Source: Streptomyces sp. NBC_01497
GTDB lineage: Bacteria; Actinomycetota; Actinomycetes; Streptomycetales; Streptomycetaceae
Direction: 5' to 3'
DNA length: 64,000 nucleotides
NCBI RefSeq assembly: GCF_036250695.1
Contig: NZ_CP109427.1
Coordinates: 5,704,001-5,768,000 of the forward strand
Positions 17,512-26,595 of this stretch are shown here, in pieces. The translations under genes were made by a program, and so were the position numbers. Positions within the stretch are counted from its first letter, which is position 1. Each line of letters begins with the position of its first letter. The notes below the pieces were generated by a model. The model made no database searches and was not told the origin of the DNA. It was given only the letters and a program-made list of their open reading frames with translations.

Positions 17512-17565
17512 CGACCCGGAACGAGTGCCGGAAGCGATGAGTACCGACCCGGAACGAGTGCCGGA
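17512..17565. repeat. 21-base direct repeat, two copies
   Basis: The same 21 bases, CGACCCGGAACGAGTGCCGG plus A, occur at 17512 and 17545, offset 33, with similar flanking ATGAGTACC. Non-coding. Confidence 0.8.
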
Positions 17566-17700
17566 CGGGAATGAGTACCGACTCGTGCGCCGGCCGGGGC
17601 GTCCGCTGATTCGGGGTGGGCACCAGCCCGCCCGCTGACCTGGGATCTTTGGTGATCCTGGGGCGGCCACTGCCCCCGACTGCCGACCTGGGACATGCGC

Positions 17701-17730
17701 GTATCAGGGGGTATCAGGGGGTATCCGGGA
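17701..17730. repeat. 10-base tandem repeat
   Basis: GTATCAGGGG twice, then a variant GTATCCGGGA. Confidence 0.85.
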
Positions 17731-17949
17731 GCGGACTCAACCAGGGAGGCCCGCACGCGGTCCTGTCCGGTACGGCGGCCGTGCACCGTGATCGGGGAGG
17801 CGGCCCGGCGGCCCTGGCGAGTCCGGCCGGCGTACCCCGGGTCCGGGGGGTGCGGGCGTCCCGGAGCGGGTAGGTGCGCAAGGGCCTGGGACGCGGTTTC
17901 CCGAGGCCCGGGCCGTCTGGGCCGGGCGGCTGCGGGTAACCTCCGGGTC

Positions 17950-18795
17950 ATGTCCCGCCATGTCGCCATCGTCACCGATTCCACGGCCTACCTGCCCCCT
18001 TTGACGATGCGACGGCACAGCATCACGGCGGTCCCACTGACCGTGGTGGTGGGCGGCGAGGCGCTGGAGGACGGCAGCGAGATCTCGGCAGGCGCCGTGG
18101 CCGAGGCACTGCGCAAGCACCGCTCGGTCACGACGTCCCGGCCCAGTCCCGAGACGTTCGCCGCGGCGTACCGGAAGGCCGCGGAGGCCGGGGCGACAGG
18201 CGTGGTGTCCCTGCATCTTTCCGCCGAGTTCTCCGGGACGTACGACGCGGCGGTGCTCGCGGCGAAGGAAGCCCCGGTGCCGGTCCGGGTCCTGGACACC
18301 GGCGTGGTGGCCATGGCCCTCGGCTTCTGCGCATTGGCCGCGGCCCAGGTCGCCGACACCGGCGGCGGGCTGGACGACGCGGTCGCCGCCGCGGAGAAAC
18401 GGGCCAGGGCTACCTCCGCGTACTTCTACGTCGACACGCTCGACTATCTGCGCCGGGGCGGCCGGATCGGCGCCGCGCAGGCGCTGTTGGGGTCGGCCCT
18501 CGCCGTGAAGCCGCTGCTCCACCTCGACGAGGGCCGGATCGAGCTGCTGGAGAAGGTACGGACAGCGTCGAAGGCCATCGGACGGCTGCGGGACATCGTG
18601 GTGGAGCGGGCGGGCGCCGGAGAGGTGGACATCGCGGTGCACCACCTGGCGGCCCCGGAGCGAGCGGCGGCCCTGGCCGAACAGCTCGGTGCGCGGGTGC
18701 CAGGCCTCGCCGAACTGCACGTGAGCGAGGTCGGGGCGGTCATCGGCGCGCACACCGGGCCCGGGCTGCTCGGTGCGGTGGTGTCGCCGCGGTGA
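17950..18795 (+). CDS. DegV family fatty-acid-binding protein
   Basis: DegV/FakB-like proteins bind a fatty acid and present it to a FakA kinase in bacteria that have one; the role in Streptomyces is not established. The 281-residue product begins MSRHVAIVTDSTAYLP, has SRPSPETFAAAY and HLSAEFSGTYDAA, the YVDTLDYLRRGGRIGAAQALLGSALAVKPLL signature and the closing GAVIGAHTGPGLLG. The ATG at 17950 follows TAACCT by 7 bases, suggesting a leaderless mRNA; upstream in-frame codons lack a ribosome site. Confidence 0.93.
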   Translation: MSRHVAIVTDSTAYLPPLTMRRHSITAVPLTVVVGGEALEDGSEISAGAVAEALRKHRSVTTSRPSPETFAAAYRKAAEAGATGVVSLHLSAEFSGTYDAAVLAAKEAPVPVRVLDTGVVAMALGFCALAAAQVADTGGGLDDAVAAAEKRARATSAYFYVDTLDYLRRGGRIGAAQALLGSALAVKPLLHLDEGRIELLEKVRTASKAIGRLRDIVVERAGAGEVDIAVHHLAAPERAAALAEQLGARVPGLAELHVSEVGAVIGAHTGPGLLGAVVSPR

Positions 18796-19166
18796 CGGGC
18801 CGGCCCAGCGCTGCACTGTGACGGCCCGGCCGGGCGCTGGGCGGTGACGGGCCTGGCTGGGCGATGGGCGCTGGGCGGTGACGGGGCCGGCCGAGCGCTG
18901 AACGGTGATGAGCCGGTCCGGGCTGAGCCGTGACGGGTACGGCCGGGAGCGACGGTGCCGGGGGAGCGACGGTGTTCGGCTGGGACCGGCCGCGGGCGGA
19001 GGTCGGAGCTCGGAGCGCGAGGGTCGGAGGCCGGGAGGCCGGGAGGTCGGAGGTCGGACGTCGGCCGATGATGGGGTCCGCACCTTTCGCCGGGCGGTCG
19101 GCGGGCGCCGTTTCTCCTGTACGAGGGCGGGCCGGGTCGTCCCATTCACCCTCGCGAGTGTGCGAG
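18796..19166. repeat. degenerate GC-rich repeat region
   Basis: Iterates GCTGGGCGGTGACGGG-like units (GGTGACGG at about 18791, 18843 and 18877) and then GGAGGTCGG-type units to about 19055. Non-coding spacer between degV and comEA. Confidence 0.6.
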
Positions 19167-19192
19167 TTATCCACAATCCCGCGCGGTGTCCA
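19167..19192. promoter_or_regulatory. two DnaA-box-like sites upstream of comEA
   Basis: TTATCCACA at 19167-19175 is a perfect DnaA-box consensus; TGTCCACA in the same orientation lies at about 19187. The pair is 54-79 bases before the comEA ATG. They may be a DnaA-titrating or regulatory site; two boxes are too few for an origin. Confidence 0.5.
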
Positions 19193-19245
19193 CAGATTCT
19201 GGCCGAGAGCGCCGCGATGCCGCACGGATACCTACCGTGGACCGC

Positions 19246-20640
19246 ATGACCACGCTCCGTGTTCGATCCATCGGTTCCCGTTCCCGTTCGCGTCCCCGTT
19301 CCCAGGCCCGTACCTCTTCGTCGTCCTGCTCCTCCTCGGCCTGTTCGGGCGCCTGGGCCGTCCACCGCGCCGCGTCCGGCGGACCCGGTCGCGGGCCGGG
19401 CTCCGACGGGCGCACCCGTGCCCCGCGTCCCTCCCGGCTGCTTGCCCGCGCGCGGACACCCCCGGGCCGTACGGCTCCGGCGCCCGAGCCCGGGGCGCGG
19501 CCCTGCGCGCCGGATGCCGCGCGCGACCGGGCCGCCGCCCTGCTGGGCGCGGGCCACGCGGCGCCGGTCCCGGTGGCAGGACCGGTGGAGACCTCGGCGA
19601 CCGGCCCTGCGGACGCGACGGTGCCGGGACCGGCGAAGGCCGCGGTGCCAGGCGTGACGAAGGCACCGGGACCGGCGAAGGCCCCGGTGACAGGACTGAC
19701 GAACGCCCTGGGAGTGACGGCGACGACGGGGACCCTGCCGCCGGCCGGAGGGCGGGCCCCGGCCGCGCCGTTGACCCGCCCGCCGGCGATCCCCCCGGCC
19801 GAGGTGGTGCCCGAGCCGCCCCCTTCGCGCCCCGGCGGTCCTGCCGCTTCGAGGGGGTGGTCACGAGGCGCGGTGAGCGGCGGTGAGCGGTTCGTGTCCG
19901 CGGTGCGGGACCGGCTGCCGGTGTGGGCCCGGCTGCGGTTCGGTATCGAGCCGAGGGCGCTGGCCGCACTGGGCGCCGTGCTGGCGGTTGCGGCGATCCT
20001 GGCTGTCCAGCACTTCTGGGTCGCGCGCCCCCGCGCCGTCAGCGCGCCCGAAACAACGGGAACCTCCCAGGCGGCGGGCACCGCACATCCGGCCGGCGCG
20101 CACCCCGGCCGGCCGGCGCCCGCCGCTGGGCCTCCGCCCTCCCCACCGGCTCCATCCGCCTCGTCAGCCCCGGGGTCCCCGGATTCCGCGTCGAGCACCG
20201 GGGCGGGCGGGGTCGTGGTCGATGTGGGGGGCGCCGTACGCCACCCCGGCGTGCTGCGGCTTCCCGCGGGCTCGCGGGTGGAGGACGCGCTGCGCGAGGC
20301 CGGGGGACCGAAGGACGGTACCGACCTGTCGACGCTGAACAGAGCCCGCGTACTGGTGGACGGCGAGCAGGTGGTCGTGGGTGCGCCCGCCGGAGCGGCC
20401 CCGACCGGTGGCGTGCCCGCGAGTCCGTCCGCGCCGGGCGCGCCCGCCGGCCCGCTCAACCTCAACGTCGCGACGCTGGAGCAACTCGACACGCTGCCGG
20501 GCGTCGGCCCGGTGCTGGCGCAGCACATCCTCGACTACCGCACGCAGAACGGCGGTTTCCGCAGTGTGGACGAACTGCGCGAGGTGAACGGCATCGGCGA
20601 GCGGCGGTTCGCCGATCTCCAGGCGCTGGTGCGGCCATGA
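19246..20640 (+). CDS. comEA: ComEA-like DNA-binding protein
   Basis: A 464-residue membrane-anchored protein. A long Arg/Ser/Pro/Ala-rich N-terminal region (1-235) precedes one membrane helix near 241-261 (ALAALGAVLAVAAILAVQHFW). Outside follow an SLBB domain (about 325-385, VVVDVGGAVRHPGVLRLPAGSR) and a C-terminal pair of helix-hairpin-helix motifs (about 405-463, LNVATLEQLDTLPGVGPVLAQHILDYR and VNGIGERRFADLQAL) that bind double-stranded DNA. TACCGT lies 7 bases before the ATG. The stop overlaps the comEC start as ATGA. The homologues act in DNA uptake; natural competence is not usual in Streptomyces, so the present role is unclear. Confidence 0.92.
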   Translation: MTTLRVRSIGSRSRSRPRSQARTSSSSCSSSACSGAWAVHRAASGGPGRGPGSDGRTRAPRPSRLLARARTPPGRTAPAPEPGARPCAPDAARDRAAALLGAGHAAPVPVAGPVETSATGPADATVPGPAKAAVPGVTKAPGPAKAPVTGLTNALGVTATTGTLPPAGGRAPAAPLTRPPAIPPAEVVPEPPPSRPGGPAASRGWSRGAVSGGERFVSAVRDRLPVWARLRFGIEPRALAALGAVLAVAAILAVQHFWVARPRAVSAPETTGTSQAAGTAHPAGAHPGRPAPAAGPPPSPPAPSASSAPGSPDSASSTGAGGVVVDVGGAVRHPGVLRLPAGSRVEDALREAGGPKDGTDLSTLNRARVLVDGEQVVVGAPAGAAPTGGVPASPSAPGAPAGPLNLNVATLEQLDTLPGVGPVLAQHILDYRTQNGGFRSVDELREVNGIGERRFADLQALVRP

Positions 20641-23195
20641 CACAACGGGGAGCGCCCGGTACGGCCCGGCGCCCGGAGCAACACCCCGAGGGGCATCCGG
20701 AGGAACGTCCCGGAGAACACCTCGGGGGACGTCCGGATGACCGGTCCGTACAGGTACACCGGCTCGGGGACGCGGATCCGCGCCAGGATGCTCCCGCCGA
20801 TCTTCGGCTCGTGCCGCCGGCGATGGCCGCCTGGGGGGCCGCGGCCCTCGCTGTCGGTGTCCCGGGCGTCTGGGCGGCCGTGGCGGTCGCGGGATGCCTG
20901 GCGACGGCGGCCGTGCTGTGGGCGTGGCGTTCGCGGGCGTGGTGCCTGGTCCTGGTGGCTGCCCTGTGCTGCGCGGCGGCGGGTGCCGCCTCCGGAGGGC
21001 TGCACGCGGCCGACGTCCGGCGCGGCCCGGTCCCGGAGATCGCTGCCCGGTACGGGCGCGCGGAGGTGGAGGTGACCGTCACCTCCGATCCCCGTCCCGT
21101 GCGCCAGAAGGTCACGGGGGACCATCTCGGGGCCGCCCGGCTGATGTTCGACGCCGACGTGGTGGAGGTGGCGTCGCGGGCCGGGCCCGCGGCGGTGGTG
21201 AGGACGCCGGTGCTCGTGTTCGTCGAGCCCGGCGCCAACCAGGCTGCGTGGCGGGGGTTGCTGCCGTCCACGAGGCTGCGGTTCACCGCCCGGCTCGCGC
21301 CGCCCTTCGAGGACGACCCCGGGCATGCCGCCCTGGTGCAGCCTGCGGGGGCAGGGACGGCCCCGGCGGTGGTCGGGCGCCCCTCCTGGTCCCAGCGCAC
21401 CGCGGGCGGGCTGCGGGCCGGGCTCCGGCGGGCCACACAACCGCTCCCGGCCGACGCGCGGGCCCTGCTGCCGGGGCTCGTCGTGGGGGACACGTCCCGT
21501 ATCCCGCCGGAACTGGACGCCGCGTTCAAGGCCACCGACCTCGCTCATCTGACCGCGGTCTCCGGCGGGAACCTGAACATCGTCCTCGCGCTGCTGATCG
21601 GGCCGCCCGCACTCGCGCTCCGGGCGGAACGGCGGGGCCTCGCGGCCCGGCTGGGGATTCCGCTCCGGATCACCGCGGTGCTCGGCGGGGGACTCACGCT
21701 GGCGTTCGTCGTGGTGTGCGGGCCCGAGCCGAGCGTGCTGCGGGCCGCGGCATGCGGCCTCGTGAGCCTGCTCGCTCTCGCGACGGGCCGGCGCAGGTCA
21801 CTCGTCCCTGCGCTCGCCGCCGCGGTACTGGCCCTGGTGCTCTACGACCCCTGGCTGTCTCGGAGTTACGGGTTCGCGCTGTCGGTCCTCGCCACCGGGG
21901 CGCTGCTGACGGTCGGACCCCGGTGGTGCGCCGCGCTGGTGCGGCGCGGGGTGCCCGTGCGCCTCGCGGAGGTGCTGGCGGCGGCGGGCGCGGCACAGGC
22001 CGTCTGCGCACCGGTGGTCGCGGTGTTCGCCGCCCGCGTCGGGCTGGTGGCGGTGCCGTGCAACCTCGCCGCCGAACTGGCGGTCGCACCCGCCACGGTG
22101 CTCGGTTTCGCGGCGCTGGTTACCGCTCCGGTGGCGATGCCGGTCGCGCTGGTGCTGGCCCGCTGTGCGGGGTGGCCCGCCGGCTGGATCGCCGGGGTGG
22201 CCAGGGCGGGAGCCGCGCTGCCGGGCGCCGAGACGACCTGGCCGAGCGGGTGGCGGGGCGGGCTGCTGCTCGCTGTGGTGACGGTCGTCGTGCTGCTGGT
22301 CCTGCGCGGGCTGCGCCGCCGTCCGTGGACGGCCGCGGGCTTGGCCGTACTGCTGCTCCTGGCGCTGCTGCGACCGCCGCCCGTCGTCCGGTACATGACC
22401 GGCTGGCCGCCGCCCGGCTGGTCCTACGCGATGTGTGACGTGGGGCAGGGAGACGCGACGGTACTGGCGGCTGGTCCGGGGAGCGCCATCGTGATCGATG
22501 CCGGGCCGGACCCCGTCCCGGTGGACCGATGCCTGCGGGAACTCGGGGTGGCACGCGTTCCGCTGCTCGTGCTCACGCATTTCCACGCGGACCATGTCAC
22601 GGGGCTGCCGGGGGTGTTGCGCGGCCGCTCGGTCGGTGCGATCGAGACGACGACCTTCGCGGAGCCGGCCGGTGAAGCGGCATTCGTCCGGCGCACGGCC
22701 GCCGCGGCCGGAGTGCCGGTGGTACCCGTCGTGCCGGGGGAGCGGCGTTCGGTCGGCCCGTTGACCTGGCGAGTGCTCTGGCCACGGGCCGGGCCGGGCC
22801 CGGTGACGGGCGAGCCCAACGACTCCAGCGTCACGATGCTCGTGACAGTCGGTCACGGTCCGACGCTGCTGCTGCCGGGCGATCTGGAGCCGGAGGCGCA
22901 GCGCGCACTGCTGCGGGACGGGGGTCTGCTGCCACAGGTCGACATCCTCAAGGTCGCCCACCACGGCTCCGCTTACCAGGATCCGGCCCTGCTGCGGGAC
23001 CTGCGGCCGCGCCTCGCACTGATCTCGTGCGGGGCAGGCAATCCCTACGGGCACCCCTCGCCCCGCACGGTGGGGGCTTTGCAGGCGCAAGGGGCGGTGG
23101 TGTTGCGTACGGACACGGACGGCGAAATCGCCATCACGGGAAGGGGGCGGGCACTACGCGCGGTGTCCCGTGTGGCGGACCGGTCGTCGCGGTGA
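20637..23195 (+). CDS. comEC: ComEC/Rec2-like DNA translocation channel
   Basis: An 852-residue polytopic membrane protein. An N-terminal soluble stretch precedes the first helices (about 62-115), then an extracytoplasmic OB-like domain, then the Competence domain with LTAVSGGNLNIVLALLIGPP and about eight further helices. The C-terminal metallo-beta-lactamase domain (about 600-850) has CDVGQGDATVL and LTHFHADHVTG near residue 646 plus VAHHGS. In competent bacteria ComEC pulls single-stranded DNA across the membrane. The start overlaps the comEA stop by four bases, so the two are coupled. Confidence 0.94.
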   Translation: MTQRGAPGTARRPEQHPEGHPEERPGEHLGGRPDDRSVQVHRLGDADPRQDAPADLRLVPPAMAAWGAAALAVGVPGVWAAVAVAGCLATAAVLWAWRSRAWCLVLVAALCCAAAGAASGGLHAADVRRGPVPEIAARYGRAEVEVTVTSDPRPVRQKVTGDHLGAARLMFDADVVEVASRAGPAAVVRTPVLVFVEPGANQAAWRGLLPSTRLRFTARLAPPFEDDPGHAALVQPAGAGTAPAVVGRPSWSQRTAGGLRAGLRRATQPLPADARALLPGLVVGDTSRIPPELDAAFKATDLAHLTAVSGGNLNIVLALLIGPPALALRAERRGLAARLGIPLRITAVLGGGLTLAFVVVCGPEPSVLRAAACGLVSLLALATGRRRSLVPALAAAVLALVLYDPWLSRSYGFALSVLATGALLTVGPRWCAALVRRGVPVRLAEVLAAAGAAQAVCAPVVAVFAARVGLVAVPCNLAAELAVAPATVLGFAALVTAPVAMPVALVLARCAGWPAGWIAGVARAGAALPGAETTWPSGWRGGLLLAVVTVVVLLVLRGLRRRPWTAAGLAVLLLLALLRPPPVVRYMTGWPPPGWSYAMCDVGQGDATVLAAGPGSAIVIDAGPDPVPVDRCLRELGVARVPLLVLTHFHADHVTGLPGVLRGRSVGAIETTTFAEPAGEAAFVRRTAAAAGVPVVPVVPGERRSVGPLTWRVLWPRAGPGPVTGEPNDSSVTMLVTVGHGPTLLLPGDLEPEAQRALLRDGGLLPQVDILKVAHHGSAYQDPALLRDLRPRLALISCGAGNPYGHPSPRTVGALQAQGAVVLRTDTDGEIAITGRGRALRAVSRVADRSSR

Positions 23196-23359
23196 AGGGG
23201 ACGTCTGCCATCATCGGCTCGTCGGGGAAGCGGACGGTCGGATTCTCACAACCGTTCCCTACGTTTGCCTCGAACAGTTCAAGAGTGATCGAATGCCAAT
23301 CCGTTCAGGGGTCTGAGGGCAGGACGCCCTGAGGAGTCCAGAGCACAGGGGTAGTCAAA

Positions 23360-24259
23360 ATGATCAGCTTGTTCGGTCGGCGGAAGGCCGCGAGCCAGAA
23401 GAACAACCCGCTTTCCGGACTTTCCGTGCCCCCTGGCGCGGGACTGCTGACGTGCCGTGTGCTCGACCCCGTGAGCGAGCCCGTCGGCAACGCGGAGTTC
23501 ACGGTCAGCGACTCTCAGGGCCGCAAGGTCCTCAGCGGTGAGACCGACCCCTTCGGCGGCGTGGCGGCGATGGTGCCCGTCGGCGAGTACCGGGTAGCGG
23601 TGTCCGCCGACAGCTTCAGCCCGTACAGAGCCAGTGCGACGGTCGCGGAAGGCGGCGCGCTGGCCTCCCTCGGCGACATCACGCTCCAGGCCGCGGCATC
23701 CTTGCCGCTGCCGTCGCCCGGCGAGTGGGAGATCGAACCCGCCCACTCCCGCATCGGGTTCGTCGCCCGTCACATCGGACTCGCCCGCGTCTACGGCCGG
23801 TTCGACAACTTCGCCGGCGCGATACGCATCGGTGACGCCATCGAGGACTCGGCGATGCACGTCGTCATCGACGCCGCGTCGATCGACACCAACGTGCAGA
23901 TGCGCGACAACCACCTGCGCTCGGGCGACTTCCTCGACGTCGAGAACTACCCGACGATGGAGTTCTACAGCGACCGCTTCCAGCACCGTGGCGGCAACAC
24001 CTGGCTGATCACCGGTGCCCTGACCCTGCACGGCGTCACCCGCACGGTCGCCATGGAGGCGACCTACGGCGGTGTGCGCGTCGGCATGGAGAACGAGACG
24101 CGGGCCGCCGTACGGGCCACCGCCGAACTCCACCGCGAGGACTACACGATCAACTGGCAGACGATGCTGGCACGCGGCATCGCGGTCGTCGGCTCCAGCA
24201 TCAAGATCGAACTGGAGATCCAGATCGTGCCCAAGGGCACGGAACTCCAGTTCAAGTAG
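23360..24259 (+). CDS. YceI-like protein with N-terminal carboxypeptidase-regulatory-like domain
   Basis: A 299-residue protein in two parts: residues 25-115 resemble a CarboxypepD_reg-like beta-sandwich (GLLTCRVLDPVSEPVGNAEFTVSDSQG), and 120-299 are a YceI lipocalin-like barrel (WEIEPAHSRIGFVARHIGLARVYGRFDNFAG, FLDVENYPTMEFYSDRF, ITGALTLHGVTR). YceI barrels bind isoprenoid-like lipids. No signal peptide is visible, so it is probably cytosolic. The ATG has GGGG upstream. It stands alone downstream of comEC. The exact ligand is unknown. Confidence 0.92.
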   Translation: MISLFGRRKAASQKNNPLSGLSVPPGAGLLTCRVLDPVSEPVGNAEFTVSDSQGRKVLSGETDPFGGVAAMVPVGEYRVAVSADSFSPYRASATVAEGGALASLGDITLQAAASLPLPSPGEWEIEPAHSRIGFVARHIGLARVYGRFDNFAGAIRIGDAIEDSAMHVVIDAASIDTNVQMRDNHLRSGDFLDVENYPTMEFYSDRFQHRGGNTWLITGALTLHGVTRTVAMEATYGGVRVGMENETRAAVRATAELHREDYTINWQTMLARGIAVVGSSIKIELEIQIVPKGTELQFK

Positions 24260-24373
24260 GAGACTGCAGGAACAGCAGGAGACAGGCGGGACGTCCGGAC
24301 GGACGGAGCCCGGTTCGGGTGTGGCGCGTGCCGCGGCGGCCGGGCCCCGCCGACAGGACGACAGGTGCGGCGC

Positions 24374-24622
24374 ATGGACGAAGACGTGACACATCTGCTG
24401 GTGCTGCCCGACCGCGACGCGGCGCAGGAGGCGGCCGACGGACTCGCGGACCGCTTCGGCACCACGCGGGAGCCCCAGCTCGTCCGGGACGCCCTCGCCG
24501 GCGAGGACGACGCCGAGGACGCCCAGTGGCTGGTGCTCGTCTCGGATCCGGAGGGGCGCATCGCCCCCGCCGACCTCGACGCGTACGCAGCCGGCTGGGA
24601 CGGCTGGGTCGAACGGCCCTAG
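24374..24622 (+). CDS. conserved hypothetical protein upstream of holA (82 aa)
   Basis: A small acidic protein, MDEDVTHLLVLPDRDAAQEAADGL at the start and a Trp-rich end (YAAGWDGWVERP). Predicted as one compact alpha/beta domain, similar in style to ribonuclease-E-inhibitor-like or ferredoxin-fold small proteins, but I cannot assign it. ATG 24374 is preferred (ACAGG about 9 bases upstream); GTG 24365 would add three residues. It ends 26 bases before holA and is probably co-transcribed. Confidence 0.75.
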   Translation: MDEDVTHLLVLPDRDAAQEAADGLADRFGTTREPQLVRDALAGEDDAEDAQWLVLVSDPEGRIAPADLDAYAAGWDGWVERP

Positions 24623-24648
24623 AAAGGGTCCTGTCGGTGGGGCGTGCC

Positions 24649-25647
24649 ATGCTGGCAGCGATGGCCACCAAGAAGACAACCAGCGACGACCCGCTCGCCC
24701 CGCTCACGCTCGCCGTCGGGCAGGAGGACCTGCTCCTCGACCGCGTCGTGCAGCAGGTCGTACGGGCCGCCCGCGCCGCCGACGCGGACACGGACGTGCG
24801 GGACCTGACATCGGACCAGCTCCAGCCGGGGACACTCGCCGAGCTGACGAGCCCGTCGTTGTTCGCCGAGCGCAAGGTCATCGTCGTACGCAACGCGCAG
24901 GACCTGTCGGCGGACACCGTCAAGGACCTCAAGGCCTACTTCGGCGCGCCCATCGAGGACATCACCCTGGTGCTGCTGCACCCCGGGGGCGCGAAGGGCA
25001 AGGGGCTGCTGGACGCGGCCCGCAAGGCGGGGGCCCGCGAGGTGGCCTGCCCGAAGACGACCAAGCCGGCCGAGCGGCTGACGTTCGTCCGCTCCGAGTT
25101 CCGGGCCCTCGGCCGTTCCGCGACGCCCGAGGCGTGCCAGGCGCTCGTCGACTCCATCGGCAGTGATCTGCGGGAGCTCGCGAGCGCCGCGTCGCAGCTG
25201 GTCGCCGATGTCGAGGGCACGATCGACGAGGCCGTCGTCGGCCGGTACTACACGGGCCGCGCCGAGGCGTCCAGCTTCACCGTCGCGGACCGGGCCGTCG
25301 AGGGCCGCACGGCGGAGGCTCTGGAGGCGCTGCGCTGGTCGCTGTCGACAGGGGTCGCGCCGGTACTGATCACCAGCGCCCTCGCGCAGGGTGTGCGGGC
25401 CATCGGCAAGCTGTCCTCCGCGCGCGGCGGCCGCCCCGCCGATCTGGCGCGCGAGCTGGGCATGCCGCCGTGGAAGATCGACCGGGTGCGCCAGCAGATG
25501 CGCGGATGGACACCGGACGGGGTCGCCGTCGCGCTGAGGGCCGTCGCCGAGGCCGACGCGGGTGTGAAGGGCGGCGGGGACGACCCGGAGTACGCCCTGG
25601 AGAAGGCGGTCGTCACGATCGCCCACGCGGCCCGCCCCCGGCACTGA
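24649..25647 (+). CDS. holA: DNA polymerase III delta subunit
   Basis: Clamp-loader subunit that opens the beta sliding clamp. The 332-residue protein has the family's N-terminal AAA-like domain (LTLAVGQEDLLLDRVVQQVVRAAR; LAELTSPSLFAERKVIVVRNAQDLS), the lid region with LRELASAASQLVADVEG and the C-terminal collar domain (RGGRPADLARELGMPPWKIDRVRQQMRGW). As usual for delta there is no functional Walker A. ATG 24649 has GGTGGGG 6 bases before it; ATG 24661 would remove four residues. It converges with rpsT across a repeat-filled gap. Confidence 0.93.
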   Translation: MLAAMATKKTTSDDPLAPLTLAVGQEDLLLDRVVQQVVRAARAADADTDVRDLTSDQLQPGTLAELTSPSLFAERKVIVVRNAQDLSADTVKDLKAYFGAPIEDITLVLLHPGGAKGKGLLDAARKAGAREVACPKTTKPAERLTFVRSEFRALGRSATPEACQALVDSIGSDLRELASAASQLVADVEGTIDEAVVGRYYTGRAEASSFTVADRAVEGRTAEALEALRWSLSTGVAPVLITSALAQGVRAIGKLSSARGGRPADLARELGMPPWKIDRVRQQMRGWTPDGVAVALRAVAEADAGVKGGGDDPEYALEKAVVTIAHAARPRH

Positions 25648-25653
25648 GCCCCG

Positions 25654-25945
25654 CCCGGCACGGAACCCCCGGCACTCAGCCCCACCCGCCACGGAACCAC
25701 CCGCCACTGAACCCCCGCCCGGCACTGAGCCCCCCGCCCGTGACGGAACCGCCGGCACTGACTCCTCGCCCCCGCCACTGGGCCCCACCCGGCACGGAAC
25801 CCCCGGCACTCAGCCCCACCCGCCACGGAACCACCCGCCACTGAACCCCCGCCCGGCACTGAGCCCCCCGCCCGTGACGGAACCGCCGGCACTGACTCCT
25901 CGCCCACGCCACTGGGCCCCGCCCGGCACGGAACCCCCGGCACTG
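25654..25945. repeat. 134-base tandem repeat, two full copies plus a partial third
   Basis: The marker GGCACGGAAC falls at 25657, 25791 and 25925, exactly 134 bases apart. The two complete copies differ at only a few positions, so the duplication is recent. Each copy is itself built from shorter CCGGCACTGA and GCCACGGAACC iterations. It lies immediately after the holA stop; no coding function is evident on either strand. Confidence 0.93.
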
Positions 25946-26049
25946 AGTGCCTCGCCCGTACCGCTGGCGACCGGGTGCCGCCCGGCCCCGGCTCCCGCCC
26001 CGGCCCCGCCCCCGTTCCCGCCCCCGGCTGCGCCTGTGGGCCTCCGGGC

Positions 26050-26410
26050 GGGCGAGTCCTTGACGGGAACGGTTCCGGACGACGAGAAAGCGGTTCCCTG
26101 CGGTCGGGAAACGGCTCCGGACGACGGAAACCCGGGCACGCGGATCGGGAGCTGTCCTGGCCGTGCGGAACGGAATCCGTCCTGGTCTCCCGGGACGGGA
26201 CCCGTCCCGGGAGCCCGGATCGGGAGCTGTCCTGGCCGCGCGGAACGGAATCCGTCCTGGCCTCCGGGGACCCGTCCCGGGCGCCCGGATCGGGAGCCGT
26301 CCCCGGCCGTGCGGAACGGAATCCGTCCTGGCCTCCCGGGACGGAAACTTCCGGGCCCGCAGGACGGAAACCGTCCCCGGCCCGTCGGACGGAAACCGTC
26401 CCGGGCGCGC
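26050..26410. repeat. cluster of short palindromic repeats downstream of rpsT
   Basis: CGGATCGGGAGC recurs at 26141, 26216 and 26286, each followed by a self-complementary GGAACGGAATCCGTCC element. Other small inverted repeats are GGACGGAAACCGTCC (twice, about 26361 and 26387) and GGGACGGGACCCGTCCC. About eight potential hairpins fill 360 bases between the holA repeats and the rpsT terminator. Confidence 0.8.
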
Positions 26411-26412
26411 GA

Positions 26413-26442
26413 AAGGCCCCGGCCTGGAGTGGCCGGGGCCTT
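26413..26442 (-). terminator. rpsT terminator (bidirectional hairpin)
   Basis: AAGGCCCCGGCC and GGCCGGGGCCTT form a perfect 12-base-pair stem around a 6-base loop, ending in TTTC on the minus strand. It lies 153 bases past the rpsT stop. Confidence 0.85.
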
Positions 26443-26595
26443 CACGTACGTCAGGTACATCCGGTGGAGTCGCGCCCGCGTGGCGAACGCAGTTCGGCGC
26501 GCGGCTCCGGGTGCCGGGCGGGAGCGGGAGAGAGGGGCCCGCTGGGTCCTGCCCGGTGTCGATCAGTCGATCGGGTCAAGCACGAACGGGACCGT

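Larger units (their letters stand above)
17445..17949. other. 505-base gap with short direct repeats
   Basis: Holds a 21-base direct repeat at 17512-17532 and 17545-17565 and a 10-base GTATCAGGGG tandem at 17701-17730. At its end, TAACCT (17937-17942) lies 7 bases before the degV ATG. No credible gene. Confidence 0.6.

Noticed and set aside
19167..19192. Replication origin
   Set aside because: Only two DnaA-box-like sites, no AT-rich region and no dnaA/dnaN nearby.
25654..26410. CRISPR array
   Set aside because: Repeats are long and contiguous or palindromic and irregular, without uniform 30-base spacers or cas genes.
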